A stretch of 64,000 nt of DNA, from contig CAJTHL010000018.1 in NCBI GenBank assembly GCA_910576205.1, forward strand, positions 30,496 through 94,495. Reading direction: 5' to 3'. This document shows, one piece after another, positions 1-7,522 of this stretch. The first letter of the stretch is position 1. The number at the start of each line of letters is the position of its first letter. The position numbers and the translations under genes are program-made. Source of the DNA: Clostridia bacterium (GTDB lineage Bacteria > Bacillota > Clostridia > Lachnospirales > Lachnospiraceae). The notes below the pieces were generated by a model. It had not been told where the DNA came from. It was given only the letters and a program-made list of their open reading frames with translations, and made no database searches.

Positions 1-394
1 TCTGCATATAGGGAATTACATATTTACAGCACAGAAATGTGCCCCTTAAGTTTACCGCCATCTGCCTGTCAAATTCCTCTGTGCTGACATCGGCCACCTT
101 GCGCCCGCAGGTATTAAAAATCCCGGCGTTGTTGTAGAGAATGTCAATCTTTCCAAATTTGCGGTAGACCTCCTCGAAAAGCCCTTTCACATCCTCCTCC
201 CTGGCGATATCCATGGTAATCCACAGGACGGAGCCATTTTCCCGGGCAATTTCCGCAGCCGTTTCCTCAAGCTTTTCCTTCCGCCTTCCCGTAATAATCA
301 CCTGGGCGCCCTCTCTGGCACAGACAACGGCTGTACCTCTTCCGATGCCGCTTCCCCCTCCGGTGATTACCATAACCTTGTCCTTTAAGCGCAT
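1..394 (-). CDS. SDR-family NAD(P)-dependent oxidoreductase (partial, 3' end outside window)
   Basis: Short-chain dehydrogenase/reductase with a Rossmann fold. The N-terminus shows the cofactor motif TGGGSGIGRG near residues 11-20, an NNAG motif near residue 90 and NLRGTF after it, all typical of classical SDRs. The catalytic YxxxK lies beyond the window edge, so the substrate cannot be judged. The ATG starts 1 base after the stop of the upstream permease gene, so it is probably the last visible gene of the sugar transporter operon and may oxidise or reduce the imported sugar or polyol. The role is inferred from position; the family is certain. Confidence 0.9.
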   Translation of the reverse strand, partial: MRLKDKVMVITGGGSGIGRGTAVVCAREGAQVIITGRRKEKLEETAAEIARENGSVLWITMDIAREEDVKGLFEEVYRKFGKIDILYNNAGIFNTCGRKVADVSTEEFDRQMAVNLRGTFLCCKYVIPYMQ

Positions 395-395
395 G

Positions 396-1394
396 CTATT
401 CTCCCCCGGCGTTTGTTTTTCCTTTAGACGCTGTGGCCAGCGCCCGCTTCTTGTTGTTCTGGTCCAGGATGACCGCCAGGAGGATAATACCTCCGATAGC
501 CACATACTGCCAGTAAACCGAGATACCCACAAGCACCATCACATTCTGTAAGATTCCGATCAGGATGCTGCCCACCACCGTTCCGGGAATGCTGCCCACG
601 CCCCCTGCAGGGCTTGCGCCTCCCACCACCACAGAAGCTATGGCATACATCTCATAGCCGTAGCCTGCGTTTGCCTGGGCCGACGCCACCCGGGATGTCA
701 TAAGCACTCCCGCCACGCCGCACAGAAAGCCTGTGAGACAGTATGCCGAAATGCGGACAAATTTCACGTTGATGCCGCAGAGCCAGGCCGTGTCCGCATT
801 GCCCCCCACCGCGAAAATATAGCGGCCATACACGGTTTTGTGAAGGAGAAAACCACAGATCAGCGCAAACAGGATATAGATAAACATCTGGAGCGGAATT
901 CCCCCCAGATTGATCTTTGTGATGGCGGTAAATTCCTCTGGCAGAGGATAAATGGGGGTTCCCTCTGTCATAATATAGATTACGCCCCGAAGCATAAACT
1001 GCATGCCAAGGCTTCCGATCATGGGCGGAATATCAAAGTGTACAATGAAAAAACCCGTGAGAAACCCGCACAGAATACTGATAACAATGGCAATCAGTAT
1101 GGCTGCTACCACCGGCACACCCTCCACCATCAGATAACCGGCCACCGCTCCGGACAATCCCAGAAGGGAGCCCACGGAAATATCAATGTCCTTCTCGATA
1201 AAAATAAAGGTCATGCCAAGGGCAATGAGCGCAATAAACACATAGGAGCGCATAATGCTGGTAACATTGCTCCAGGTCAGAAAATTGGGATTAATCAGGG
1301 TTGCCACCACAACCAGAACAATCAAGGGCAGCGAAGTGCTTATGGTGGGACGCTGCATAAACCGTTTGATCTCATTCTTGTTTAATTTCTTCAT
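396..1394 (-). CDS. Sugar ABC transporter permease (RbsC/XylH type)
   Basis: Integral membrane permease of 332 residues, the usual size for the ribose/xylose/galactose (CUT2) importers. The protein is almost wholly hydrophobic, with about 8-10 membrane segments. The family signature region, ALGMTFIFIEKDIDISVGS near residues 58-76, is clear. It sits in the order binding protein, ATPase, permease with gaps of 6 and 18 bases, so one transcript is likely. Like other CUT2 systems it should form the membrane channel for a monosaccharide; the sugar is not determined. Confidence 0.92.
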   Translation of the reverse strand: MKKLNKNEIKRFMQRPTISTSLPLIVLVVVATLINPNFLTWSNVTSIMRSYVFIALIALGMTFIFIEKDIDISVGSLLGLSGAVAGYLMVEGVPVVAAILIAIVISILCGFLTGFFIVHFDIPPMIGSLGMQFMLRGVIYIMTEGTPIYPLPEEFTAITKINLGGIPLQMFIYILFALICGFLLHKTVYGRYIFAVGGNADTAWLCGINVKFVRISAYCLTGFLCGVAGVLMTSRVASAQANAGYGYEMYAIASVVVGGASPAGGVGSIPGTVVGSILIGILQNVMVLVGISVYWQYVAIGGIILLAVILDQNNKKRALATASKGKTNAGGE

Positions 1395-1412
1395 TTGTCT
1401 TCCTCCATTGCC

Positions 1413-2960
1413 CTATTCCCCTCCCGCGCCCGAAGCAAGCGCAAGCACGGCTTCCTGGCTGATTTCGCCGTTTTTATAATCTCCGCAGATATGTCCGTTG
1501 CCAAGAACCAGGATTCTGTCACTGATTTCCATAAGCTCGGGAAGCTCTGAGGAGGCCCACAGAATGGTCATTCCCTGCTCCACAAGCCGGTTCATAATCT
1601 GATAGATCTCCACCTTGGCGCCGATATCCACACCCCTGGTAGGTTCGTCCAGAAGCAGGAGCCTGGGTTCTGTATTCAGCCATTTGGCCAGCACTGCCTT
1701 CTGCTGATTGCCCCCGGACAGATTGTCGATACGCATTTTCCCGGAGTGGCATTTAATCAGAAGGTCCTGTATGGATTTCCTGGCAATGTCCAGCTCCTGC
1801 TTCCTGTTCATCACGCCATGCCTTGCAATTCTTCTCCAGATAGGCACCGTAATGTTTTCCTCCACGGACATCTGGGCGATAATGCCGTTGGCCCGCCTGT
1901 CCTCCGTGAGCAGCGCGATATTTTCCCTAATGGCTTCCCGGGGAGAATGGATTTCCAGCGCCTTTCCATCCAGCAGGATGGTCCCGTGGCTTACTCCTTT
2001 ATAGCATCCGAATATCGTGGACAGGATTTCCGTGCGGCCGGCTCCAACCAGACCGGCCAGGCCTACGATCTCCCCCTTCCGGATAGTAAAGGATATATTG
2101 TCAATAATCTTTTTGTCCCCGGACAGGGGATCGTAGATGGTAAGGTTCTGGACGCTTAGGGAGACCTCCCCCTTTTCCGCATGGTTCACCGGATACATAT
2201 CCTTCACATCCCGGCCCACCATCCAGGAGATAATCTGCTTCATCTGCGCCTCGCTGTTGCCGTGATCCAGCTCCATCTCCCCGGAGAGGTATCCGTCCCG
2301 CATAACCGAAACCGTGTCCGCTATCTGGAACACCTCATCCAGGCGGTGGGAAATGTAGATGATGGATTTGCCCTGGGACTTCAGCCTGCGGATTATCTCA
2401 AACAGTTTCACCGTCTCCGTCTTTGTCAGTGAGGAAGTGGGCTCGTCAAAAATAAACACCTTGGCATCTATATGCAGCTCCCGGAGAATGGCTACAATCT
2501 GCTGCTGCCCCGCCGGAAGCGATCTGAGGCGCATGGTGGGGTGGATATCCACCCCAATAGCCTCAATCAGTTTCCGGGTTTCCCCGTTCATTTTTTTCAC
2601 ATCCACCATACCGTTTTTTACGGGAAAATCATGCATAAACACATTTTCCGCAACAGTCATATCCAGAAAGGGATTCAGTTCCTGGTAAATCATGGCCACA
2701 CCAGCCCTGGCCGCCTCCTGGGGAGAATGGCTTCTGACCAGATTGCCGTCTATCTTAATTTCGCCCTCGTAGGAGCCCACGCCGTACATACCGCTTAGAA
2801 CCTTCATAATGGTAGATTTTCCCGCGCCGTTTTCTCCCAGAAGCGCCATCACTTCGCCCTTTGCCACAGTCAATGTGACGCCCTTCACTGCCAGGACACC
2901 AGAAAACGCTTTAACGATATTTAACATCTCAAGGCGTATCTCTTTTTTCAAGTTTTTCAC
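1413..2960 (-). CDS. Sugar ABC transporter ATP-binding protein, two fused nucleotide-binding domains (RbsA/MglA type)
   Basis: 515 residues with two ABC ATPase domains in tandem, as in CUT2 importers. The first domain has Walker A GENGAGKS and a degenerate signature (LPAGQQQ); the second has a proper signature LSGGNQQK and Walker B LLLLDEPTRGVD. A weakened site in one half is normal for this family. The start is uncertain: a GTG at the listed end is very close to its AGGG, and a TTG 9 bases downstream (AGGGCGGTG 6 bases upstream) is an alternative. It energises the neighbouring permease. Confidence 0.93.
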   Translation of the reverse strand: MKNLKKEIRLEMLNIVKAFSGVLAVKGVTLTVAKGEVMALLGENGAGKSTIMKVLSGMYGVGSYEGEIKIDGNLVRSHSPQEAARAGVAMIYQELNPFLDMTVAENVFMHDFPVKNGMVDVKKMNGETRKLIEAIGVDIHPTMRLRSLPAGQQQIVAILRELHIDAKVFIFDEPTSSLTKTETVKLFEIIRRLKSQGKSIIYISHRLDEVFQIADTVSVMRDGYLSGEMELDHGNSEAQMKQIISWMVGRDVKDMYPVNHAEKGEVSLSVQNLTIYDPLSGDKKIIDNISFTIRKGEIVGLAGLVGAGRTEILSTIFGCYKGVSHGTILLDGKALEIHSPREAIRENIALLTEDRRANGIIAQMSVEENITVPIWRRIARHGVMNRKQELDIARKSIQDLLIKCHSGKMRIDNLSGGNQQKAVLAKWLNTEPRLLLLDEPTRGVDIGAKVEIYQIMNRLVEQGMTILWASSELPELMEISDRILVLGNGHICGDYKNGEISQEAVLALASGAGGE

Positions 2961-2966
2961 CGCCCT

Positions 2967-3965
2967 TTAAAAGTCCGTAGGATCAAAGGTATCTACATTC
3001 TCTTTTGTCAGAACCGCTGTGCCGGTGTCAAAGAACTGCTCACACTCTTCTCCGTTGATAATCTTCACCGCATGCATAAGGGCCTCATAGCCCGCGTAAT
3101 ACTGGCGCTGTACCAGGGTGGCATAGATCACGTCGTTGCGGACGGCATCCAGGGTCTGATCCAGGTTGTCAAAGCCAACACAGGTAAACTCATCCACCCT
3201 GCCCTGCTCTGTCAGCACCTGGGCAAATTCCGGGGCGCCGTTGGCAGCCAGTCCGGCCAGGCAGTCGATCTCCGGATGCGCAAGGAGCATAGCCTCTACC
3301 TTCTGGACGCCGGTAGCCATATCCGAGCGGTCCTCGTCCACAACCGCGATCTCCATATCTGCAGCAGCCAGGGCTTCCTTTAGGCCCTCCAGCCGCAGGT
3401 TCAGCCCGGCATCATCCAGCTGTCCTGTCATAACGCCCACGGTTCCTTCTCCTCCGGCCGCTTCCACAAGGGCTTCCCCCAGAGCCTTCCCCGCGTTGTA
3501 ATCATCGGTCCCCACGGAAACGTCCACACAGTCCGCATTGCTCACAATGGCGATCAGGGGCTTATCTCCCAGGGAAGCCTTGATATCCACCAGGGCGTCC
3601 GCATTCAAGACAAATGTGATAATCCCGTCGGCGCCGTTGGCGATGGCCGCCTCCATGGCCTCAATCCATTTATTATTGTCCAGGTTTTCCGTGGAGTAGT
3701 AGGTAAACTCTACCCCGGCCTCCTGGGCCGCTCTTTCCAGGCCGCCCCGGACGTCTTCGTCCCAGAATTTATTTGCCGTAAAGGGAATCACTGCCACCAG
3801 CTTAAGCTTCTCTTCCACGCCACCGGAGTTGTCTGTTTCTGCGGGCGCTGCCGCCGGCGCGTCCGCCTGGGTATCCCCACCTGCCTCCGGTGTGGACTTT
3901 GCCCCACATGCCGCCAGGTTAAACATCAAAACTATCGCCAGAACCAGGGTTATCAGTTTTTTCAT
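2967..3965 (-). CDS. Sugar-binding lipoprotein of ABC importer (periplasmic-binding-protein type 1 fold)
   Basis: 332 residues beginning with a lipoprotein signal peptide: Lys-Lys, a hydrophobic stretch, then the lipobox LAAC, followed by a Thr/Ala/Glu/Asp-rich tether. The body matches the ribose/galactose-binding (Peripla_BP_4) family, with motifs such as ANGADGIITF, GVMTGQLDDAG and CVGFDN. The ATG was chosen at 3965 because AGGAGG lies 7-8 bases upstream; an in-frame extension to 4067 runs through the promoter and is not coding. First gene of the importer operon; it captures the sugar outside the cell. Confidence 0.93.
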   Translation of the reverse strand: MKKLITLVLAIVLMFNLAACGAKSTPEAGGDTQADAPAAAPAETDNSGGVEEKLKLVAVIPFTANKFWDEDVRGGLERAAQEAGVEFTYYSTENLDNNKWIEAMEAAIANGADGIITFVLNADALVDIKASLGDKPLIAIVSNADCVDVSVGTDDYNAGKALGEALVEAAGGEGTVGVMTGQLDDAGLNLRLEGLKEALAAADMEIAVVDEDRSDMATGVQKVEAMLLAHPEIDCLAGLAANGAPEFAQVLTEQGRVDEFTCVGFDNLDQTLDAVRNDVIYATLVQRQYYAGYEALMHAVKIINGEECEQFFDTGTAVLTKENVDTFDPTDF

Positions 3966-4012
3966 TTCTCTTCCTCCTTTTTTCCTGTCTTTCTTACAGA
4001 TTACGAATACTT

Positions 4013-4064
4013 TAACGTTAACTTTTACGTTATTTATATTAACCTGATTTGCATGAAATGTCAA
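4013..4064 (-). promoter_or_regulatory. Promoter and operator of the sugar ABC importer
   Basis: On the minus strand TTGACA (4059-4064) and TAATAT (4036-4041) are separated by exactly 17 bases. Immediately downstream, over the expected transcription start, lies an inverted repeat TAACGT-N8-ACGTTA (4013-4032). A repressor sitting there would block initiation. LacI-family regulators commonly control such importers, but no regulator gene lies in the window. Confidence 0.75.
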
Positions 4065-4241
4065 CATTTTTTTAAATTATCTTTTTGGGTAAATCAATAT
4101 ATACAAATCCATGCGCTTTATTTTTTGATTTTTCTTTATTTTTACTGTTATTTTGTGTGGAATCTGTTTGGGAATATTGGTTTTTTGGGCAGATTGCCCA
4201 AGATATGCTCTTTTTAAAAGACGCTTCTGTCTGCTGCCTGT

Positions 4242-4272
4242 AAAAAAACAGCCCCCGGTTTCCCGGAGACTG
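4242..4272 (-). terminator. Rho-independent terminator after crh
   Basis: On the minus strand a stem of CAGTCTCCGG with CCGGGGGCTG (10 base pairs, including G-U pairs) and a short AAA-containing loop is followed by seven T. It starts 13 bases after the crh stop codon and separates this operon from the ABC importer promoter. Confidence 0.85.
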
Positions 4273-4284
4273 CTCCCAAAGGCT

Positions 4285-4542
4285 TTAGTTTTTACTGCTG
4301 AGGTATTTCTCAATATTTTCCAGAGCTTCCTGCTCGTCATTTCCGTCTGCGGTAACAAGAACTTCCTCGCCCGATGACAGGCCCAGGGTCATCATTCCCA
4401 TGATACTCTTTGCGTTAACCTTCTTCTCATTGCTCTCTACATAAATATTACTCTCATACTGACTGGCAACCTGGACCAGCAACGCTACAGGCCTGGCTTC
4501 CAATCCAGAAGGAAGCTGAATTTTAATAGATTGTTTTGTCAT
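4285..4542 (-). CDS. crh: Crh-like HPr paralogue lacking His15
   Basis: 85 residues with the HPr fold signature. The active-site motif reads GLEARPV, so the histidine phosphorylated by enzyme I (His15) is Glu. The regulatory serine is kept in NAKSIMGMM at position 46. In Bacillus subtilis, Crh has Gln at 15, cannot transfer phosphate in the PTS and acts as a catabolite-repression cofactor of CcpA after Ser46 phosphorylation by HPr kinase. Position downstream of rapZ-whiA matches the Bacillus crh locus. A good AGGAGG precedes the ATG. Role in carbon catabolite control is inferred from these residues and the synteny. Confidence 0.88.
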   Translation of the reverse strand: MTKQSIKIQLPSGLEARPVALLVQVASQYESNIYVESNEKKVNAKSIMGMMTLGLSSGEEVLVTADGNDEQEALENIEKYLSSKN

Positions 4543-4557
4543 AATAGTTTCTCCTCC

Positions 4558-5421
4558 TTAAAACTCTCTTAACTCCTCTGCCAAAACGCTCAGTTTTCGC
4601 AGTCTGTGATTCACGCCGGACTTTCCCACAGGCGGGTTCAGCATCTGGCCCAGCTCCTTGAGTGTCGCCTCCGGCTGCTCCAACCGCACCCGGGCCATTT
4701 CCGCCAGATTTTCCGGAAGCCTGTCAAAACCAATCATCCTCTGGATATACTGGATATCCTCGATCTGCTTTACCGCAGCCGAGATGGTTTTTCCTATATT
4801 GGCAGTCTCACAGTTCACCTGTCTGTTTACCGAATTGCGCATTTCCTTGAGAATCCGTACATTCTCAAAATTCATCAGCGCCACATGCGCCTCCATGACA
4901 TTGAGCAGATCCACAATCTGGGAGCTCTCCTTCACGTAAACCACATAGTTCTTCTTGCGTTGGATAATCTTTGCGCCAATGGCAAAACTGGCAATCATCT
5001 CCTGCAACTGCCGGGCCTTCTCTTCCGTATCACATACGATCTCAAAATGATAACTCTTCTCAGGGTCGCTCACTGAGCCCGCCGCCAGAAAGGCGCCGCG
5101 GATAAAAGCCCTCCTGCAGCAGGAGTTCTGTATCAGCACGTGCTCTACCGCCTCCAGGCCATCATACGCGATCATCTGGTAGATTCCATGCCGCCTTACA
5201 GACACGTCTATCCTTATATTAAATGTTTTTCTCAATAATGTAAAGCACTTTCTTGCAACGGATAAATTTTCCGTCTGAATGCGGACATAGGATTTCCCTT
5301 TTTCTGTCTCCATCCATACGCCGGAAAATCCAAGAATGGCCGCCAGCTCCGCCAGCTGGCAGTGCCGGGCAGGGGCTGCCTGCCTGGACAGGCTTTCCTT
5401 TACTTCACTTGAAAATGACAT
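4558..5421 (-). CDS. whiA: DNA-binding protein WhiA
   Basis: 287 residues, somewhat shorter than the usual ~310-320. The N-terminal two thirds match the degenerate LAGLIDADG homing-endonuclease fold of WhiA (RRAFIRGAFLAAGS near residue 102), and the C-terminus has the helix-turn-helix (TLKELGQMLNPPVGKSGVNH). WhiA controls sporulation in actinomycetes and affects cell division and chromosome segregation in Firmicutes. It lies 15 bases upstream of crh and 18 bases downstream of rapZ, as in other Firmicutes, so it belongs to this operon. Confidence 0.95.
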   Translation of the reverse strand: MSFSSEVKESLSRQAAPARHCQLAELAAILGFSGVWMETEKGKSYVRIQTENLSVARKCFTLLRKTFNIRIDVSVRRHGIYQMIAYDGLEAVEHVLIQNSCCRRAFIRGAFLAAGSVSDPEKSYHFEIVCDTEEKARQLQEMIASFAIGAKIIQRKKNYVVYVKESSQIVDLLNVMEAHVALMNFENVRILKEMRNSVNRQVNCETANIGKTISAAVKQIEDIQYIQRMIGFDRLPENLAEMARVRLEQPEATLKELGQMLNPPVGKSGVNHRLRKLSVLAEELREF

Positions 5422-5439
5422 ATTTTCCCTTTCCAGTCC

Positions 5440-6318
5440 TCAATGCCCTTTCACAATGGCATCCTTGTAAATATCCCTGTGCTCCACCCGGATTCCATAT
5501 CCAGAATGCTTCTCAAGGCCTTCATAAAGTTTATTAGCCAGGGTCACAGATCGGTGCTTGCCCCCGGTACATCCTATGGCAATCACAAGCTGGGTTTTTC
5601 CCTCCAGAATATAGTTGGGAATCAGAAACTGCACCAGATCCCCCAACTTGTCCAGAAAAACGTGGGCTACATCAAAGCCCATAACAAATTCCTGTACCTC
5701 CTTATCATTACCGGACAGCCCCCGCAGTTCCTCATGATAGTAGGGATTCGGAAGAAACCGCACGTCAAACACAAGATCCGCGTCTCCGGGAATGCCAAAC
5801 TTAAACCCAAAGGACAAAACCGTGATAATGAGATTTTTAAATTCCTGGTTCATGACAAATATTTTTTCCAGCTCTGTCTTAAGCTCCCTGGTAAGGAGAT
5901 TTGTGGTGTCCAGGATATAATCCGCCTGGCATTTTAAAAATTCCAGCCGCTGGCGCTCCTTTGCAATTCCCTCCGCAATGCGCCCCTCCACAGCCAGGGG
6001 ATGCATCCTGCGCGTCTCCTTGTACCGCTTCAGCAGCACCTCATCGGAAGCGTCCAGAAAAAGCACCTCCAGATGGTAGTTGGATATCAGCAGTTCTTCC
6101 AGAATGCTTTTCAGCTTCTCCAGCTGCTGGCCGCTTCGGATATCCAGTCCCAGCGCCACCTTTGTAATCTCGCTGCTACCGGAGTAAACCAGCTCCGCAA
6201 ATTTTTCTACCAGGGAAATGGGCAGGTTATCCACACAGAAATACCCCATATCCTCCAGCATTTTCAAAGAAGTGCTTCTCCCTGCACCCGACATTCCCGT
6301 CACAATAATAAAGCGCAT
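5440..6318 (-). CDS. rapZ: RapZ/YvcJ nucleotide-binding protein
   Basis: 292 residues of the RapZ family. Walker A GMSGAGRS lies at residues 8-15, and the C-terminal half carries the conserved GCTGGKHRSV motif of the ligand-binding domain. In Enterobacteria RapZ is an adaptor that directs RNase E to the small RNA GlmZ; in Firmicutes (YvcJ) it is a nucleotide-binding GTPase/ATPase linked to competence and cell-wall precursor supply. GGAG precedes the ATG at a good distance. Gene order murB-rapZ-whiA-crh lacks the usual yvcK/mgfK between rapZ and whiA. Confidence 0.95.
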   Translation of the reverse strand: MRFIIVTGMSGAGRSTSLKMLEDMGYFCVDNLPISLVEKFAELVYSGSSEITKVALGLDIRSGQQLEKLKSILEELLISNYHLEVLFLDASDEVLLKRYKETRRMHPLAVEGRIAEGIAKERQRLEFLKCQADYILDTTNLLTRELKTELEKIFVMNQEFKNLIITVLSFGFKFGIPGDADLVFDVRFLPNPYYHEELRGLSGNDKEVQEFVMGFDVAHVFLDKLGDLVQFLIPNYILEGKTQLVIAIGCTGGKHRSVTLANKLYEGLEKHSGYGIRVEHRDIYKDAIVKGH

Positions 6319-6427
6319 GTTTCTCTCCTATTCCGGTAACTGCATCCACCCTTCCGGGCTCCTAAAACGCCAGAAAAATTTCCGGCTGTCTCACATCTTA
6401 AGCTCCTTCCGGCGCCGCGTCCGCAGC

Positions 6428-7336
6428 TTAGAATCCCAGCAGTTTCACTTCCAGCTCCAGGTCTACACCAGCCTGCCGTTTTACCTCCCCCCGGACATGC
6501 ATGATTACAGCCATTACATCCCGGGCCGTGGCGTCTCCCCTGTTAATGACAAAGCCACAGTGCTTCTCCGATACCTGCGCGCCTCCCACACGGTAGCCAC
6601 GAAGGCCTGCCTCCATAATAAGCTTTCCGGCAAAATATCCTTCCGGCCGCTTGAAGGTGCTGCCTGCGCTGGCGTACTCCAGAGGCTGCTTTTCCGTGCG
6701 TGTTCGCTTTAGTTCTTCCATCCGGGCCTCAATCTGTGTACTCTCTCCTTCCTTTAACAGAAATACCGCTTCCAGGGCAATATACGATTTCCGGGAAATC
6801 ACGCTGCTGCGGTAGGTCAAATCCAGCTCTTCCCTGGAAAGCCAGCGTATCTCTCCCTCCGGCGTCAGAACCCGGGCCTTTTCCACCACATCCCTGATCT
6901 CTCCCCCGTAGGCTCCCGCGTTCATGGCCAGGGCGCCTCCCACGGTTCCCGGTATCCCTGAGGCAAACTCCAGGCCGCTTAATGACAGCTTTGCCGCCTC
7001 GTGGGCTGTCCGTATCAGAAGGGCCCCCGTCTGGGCAGTCAGCCGCCGTCCCTCAAAGGTAATCTTATCCTGGTTTTTAAAAAGCTGGATGATTACGCCT
7101 GAATACCCCTGGTCGCTCACCAGGACATTGCTTCCGTTTCCCAGAATATAATAGGGCTCCTCTGCCTCCCGGCATGTTTCTATTGTCTGCCACAGGGCTT
7201 CCGGGGTAAGGGGCGTCACAAAATATCCGGCGTTTCCTCCAACCCGGAAGGTGGTGTGGCGCTTCATAGGCTCCTGGGTATGTACCTGGGCGAGGCCGTT
7301 TATTTCACATAGTTTTTTATAAAAAATATTCTCCAT
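6428..7336 (-). CDS. murB: UDP-N-acetylenolpyruvoylglucosamine reductase
   Basis: About 302 residues, FAD- and NADPH-dependent enzyme that makes UDP-MurNAc in peptidoglycan synthesis. Visible motifs are the FAD-binding HTTFRVGG and LGNGSN, SGIPGTVGGA in the middle, and AGSTFKRP with the catalytic Ser region. Absence of the Tyr loop is normal in type II MurB. Three ATGs lie close together. The third (7336) is preferred because AAGGA sits 7 bases upstream, while the first two have no well-spaced site; the longest form would start at 7354. First gene of the murB-rapZ-whiA-crh transcript. Confidence 0.95.
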   Translation of the reverse strand: MENIFYKKLCEINGLAQVHTQEPMKRHTTFRVGGNAGYFVTPLTPEALWQTIETCREAEEPYYILGNGSNVLVSDQGYSGVIIQLFKNQDKITFEGRRLTAQTGALLIRTAHEAAKLSLSGLEFASGIPGTVGGALAMNAGAYGGEIRDVVEKARVLTPEGEIRWLSREELDLTYRSSVISRKSYIALEAVFLLKEGESTQIEARMEELKRTRTEKQPLEYASAGSTFKRPEGYFAGKLIMEAGLRGYRVGGAQVSEKHCGFVINRGDATARDVMAVIMHVRGEVKRQAGVDLELEVKLLGF

Positions 7337-7384
7337 AATCATATCCTTTTTCATAAATCGCTTGTTTTTGCTCCGATATGATAC

Positions 7385-7413
7385 ATTATATGCAAAATGA
7401 TGGGATTGTACAA
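7385..7413 (-). promoter_or_regulatory. Promoter of murB-rapZ-whiA-crh
   Basis: Minus-strand TTGTAC (7408-7413), exactly 17 bases, then a perfect TATAAT (7385-7390), about 30 bases upstream of the murB start region. Confidence 0.8.
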
Positions 7414-7434
7414 CCCCTCTTATGGGGATGCCTT

Positions 7435-7482
7435 AAAAAAGGTGCAAAGTCATTTTTTGTTACTTAATGACTTTACACCTTT
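7435..7482 (-). terminator. Terminator after uvrA
   Basis: Arms 7438-7453 and 7467-7482 form a 16-base stem with one mismatch (AAAGGTG..CAT with ATG..CACCTTT), followed on the minus strand by six T (7435-7440). It closes the uvrBA transcript 41 bases after uvrA. Confidence 0.9.
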
Positions 7483-7522
7483 CTCTTTCAGATCTTTTGT
7501 TAATCTGACAATAATGTTTTCT

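Noticed and set aside
3966..4067. In-frame N-terminal extension of the sugar-binding lipoprotein
   Set aside because: It would cover the promoter and operator and precede the strong ribosome binding site and signal peptide.
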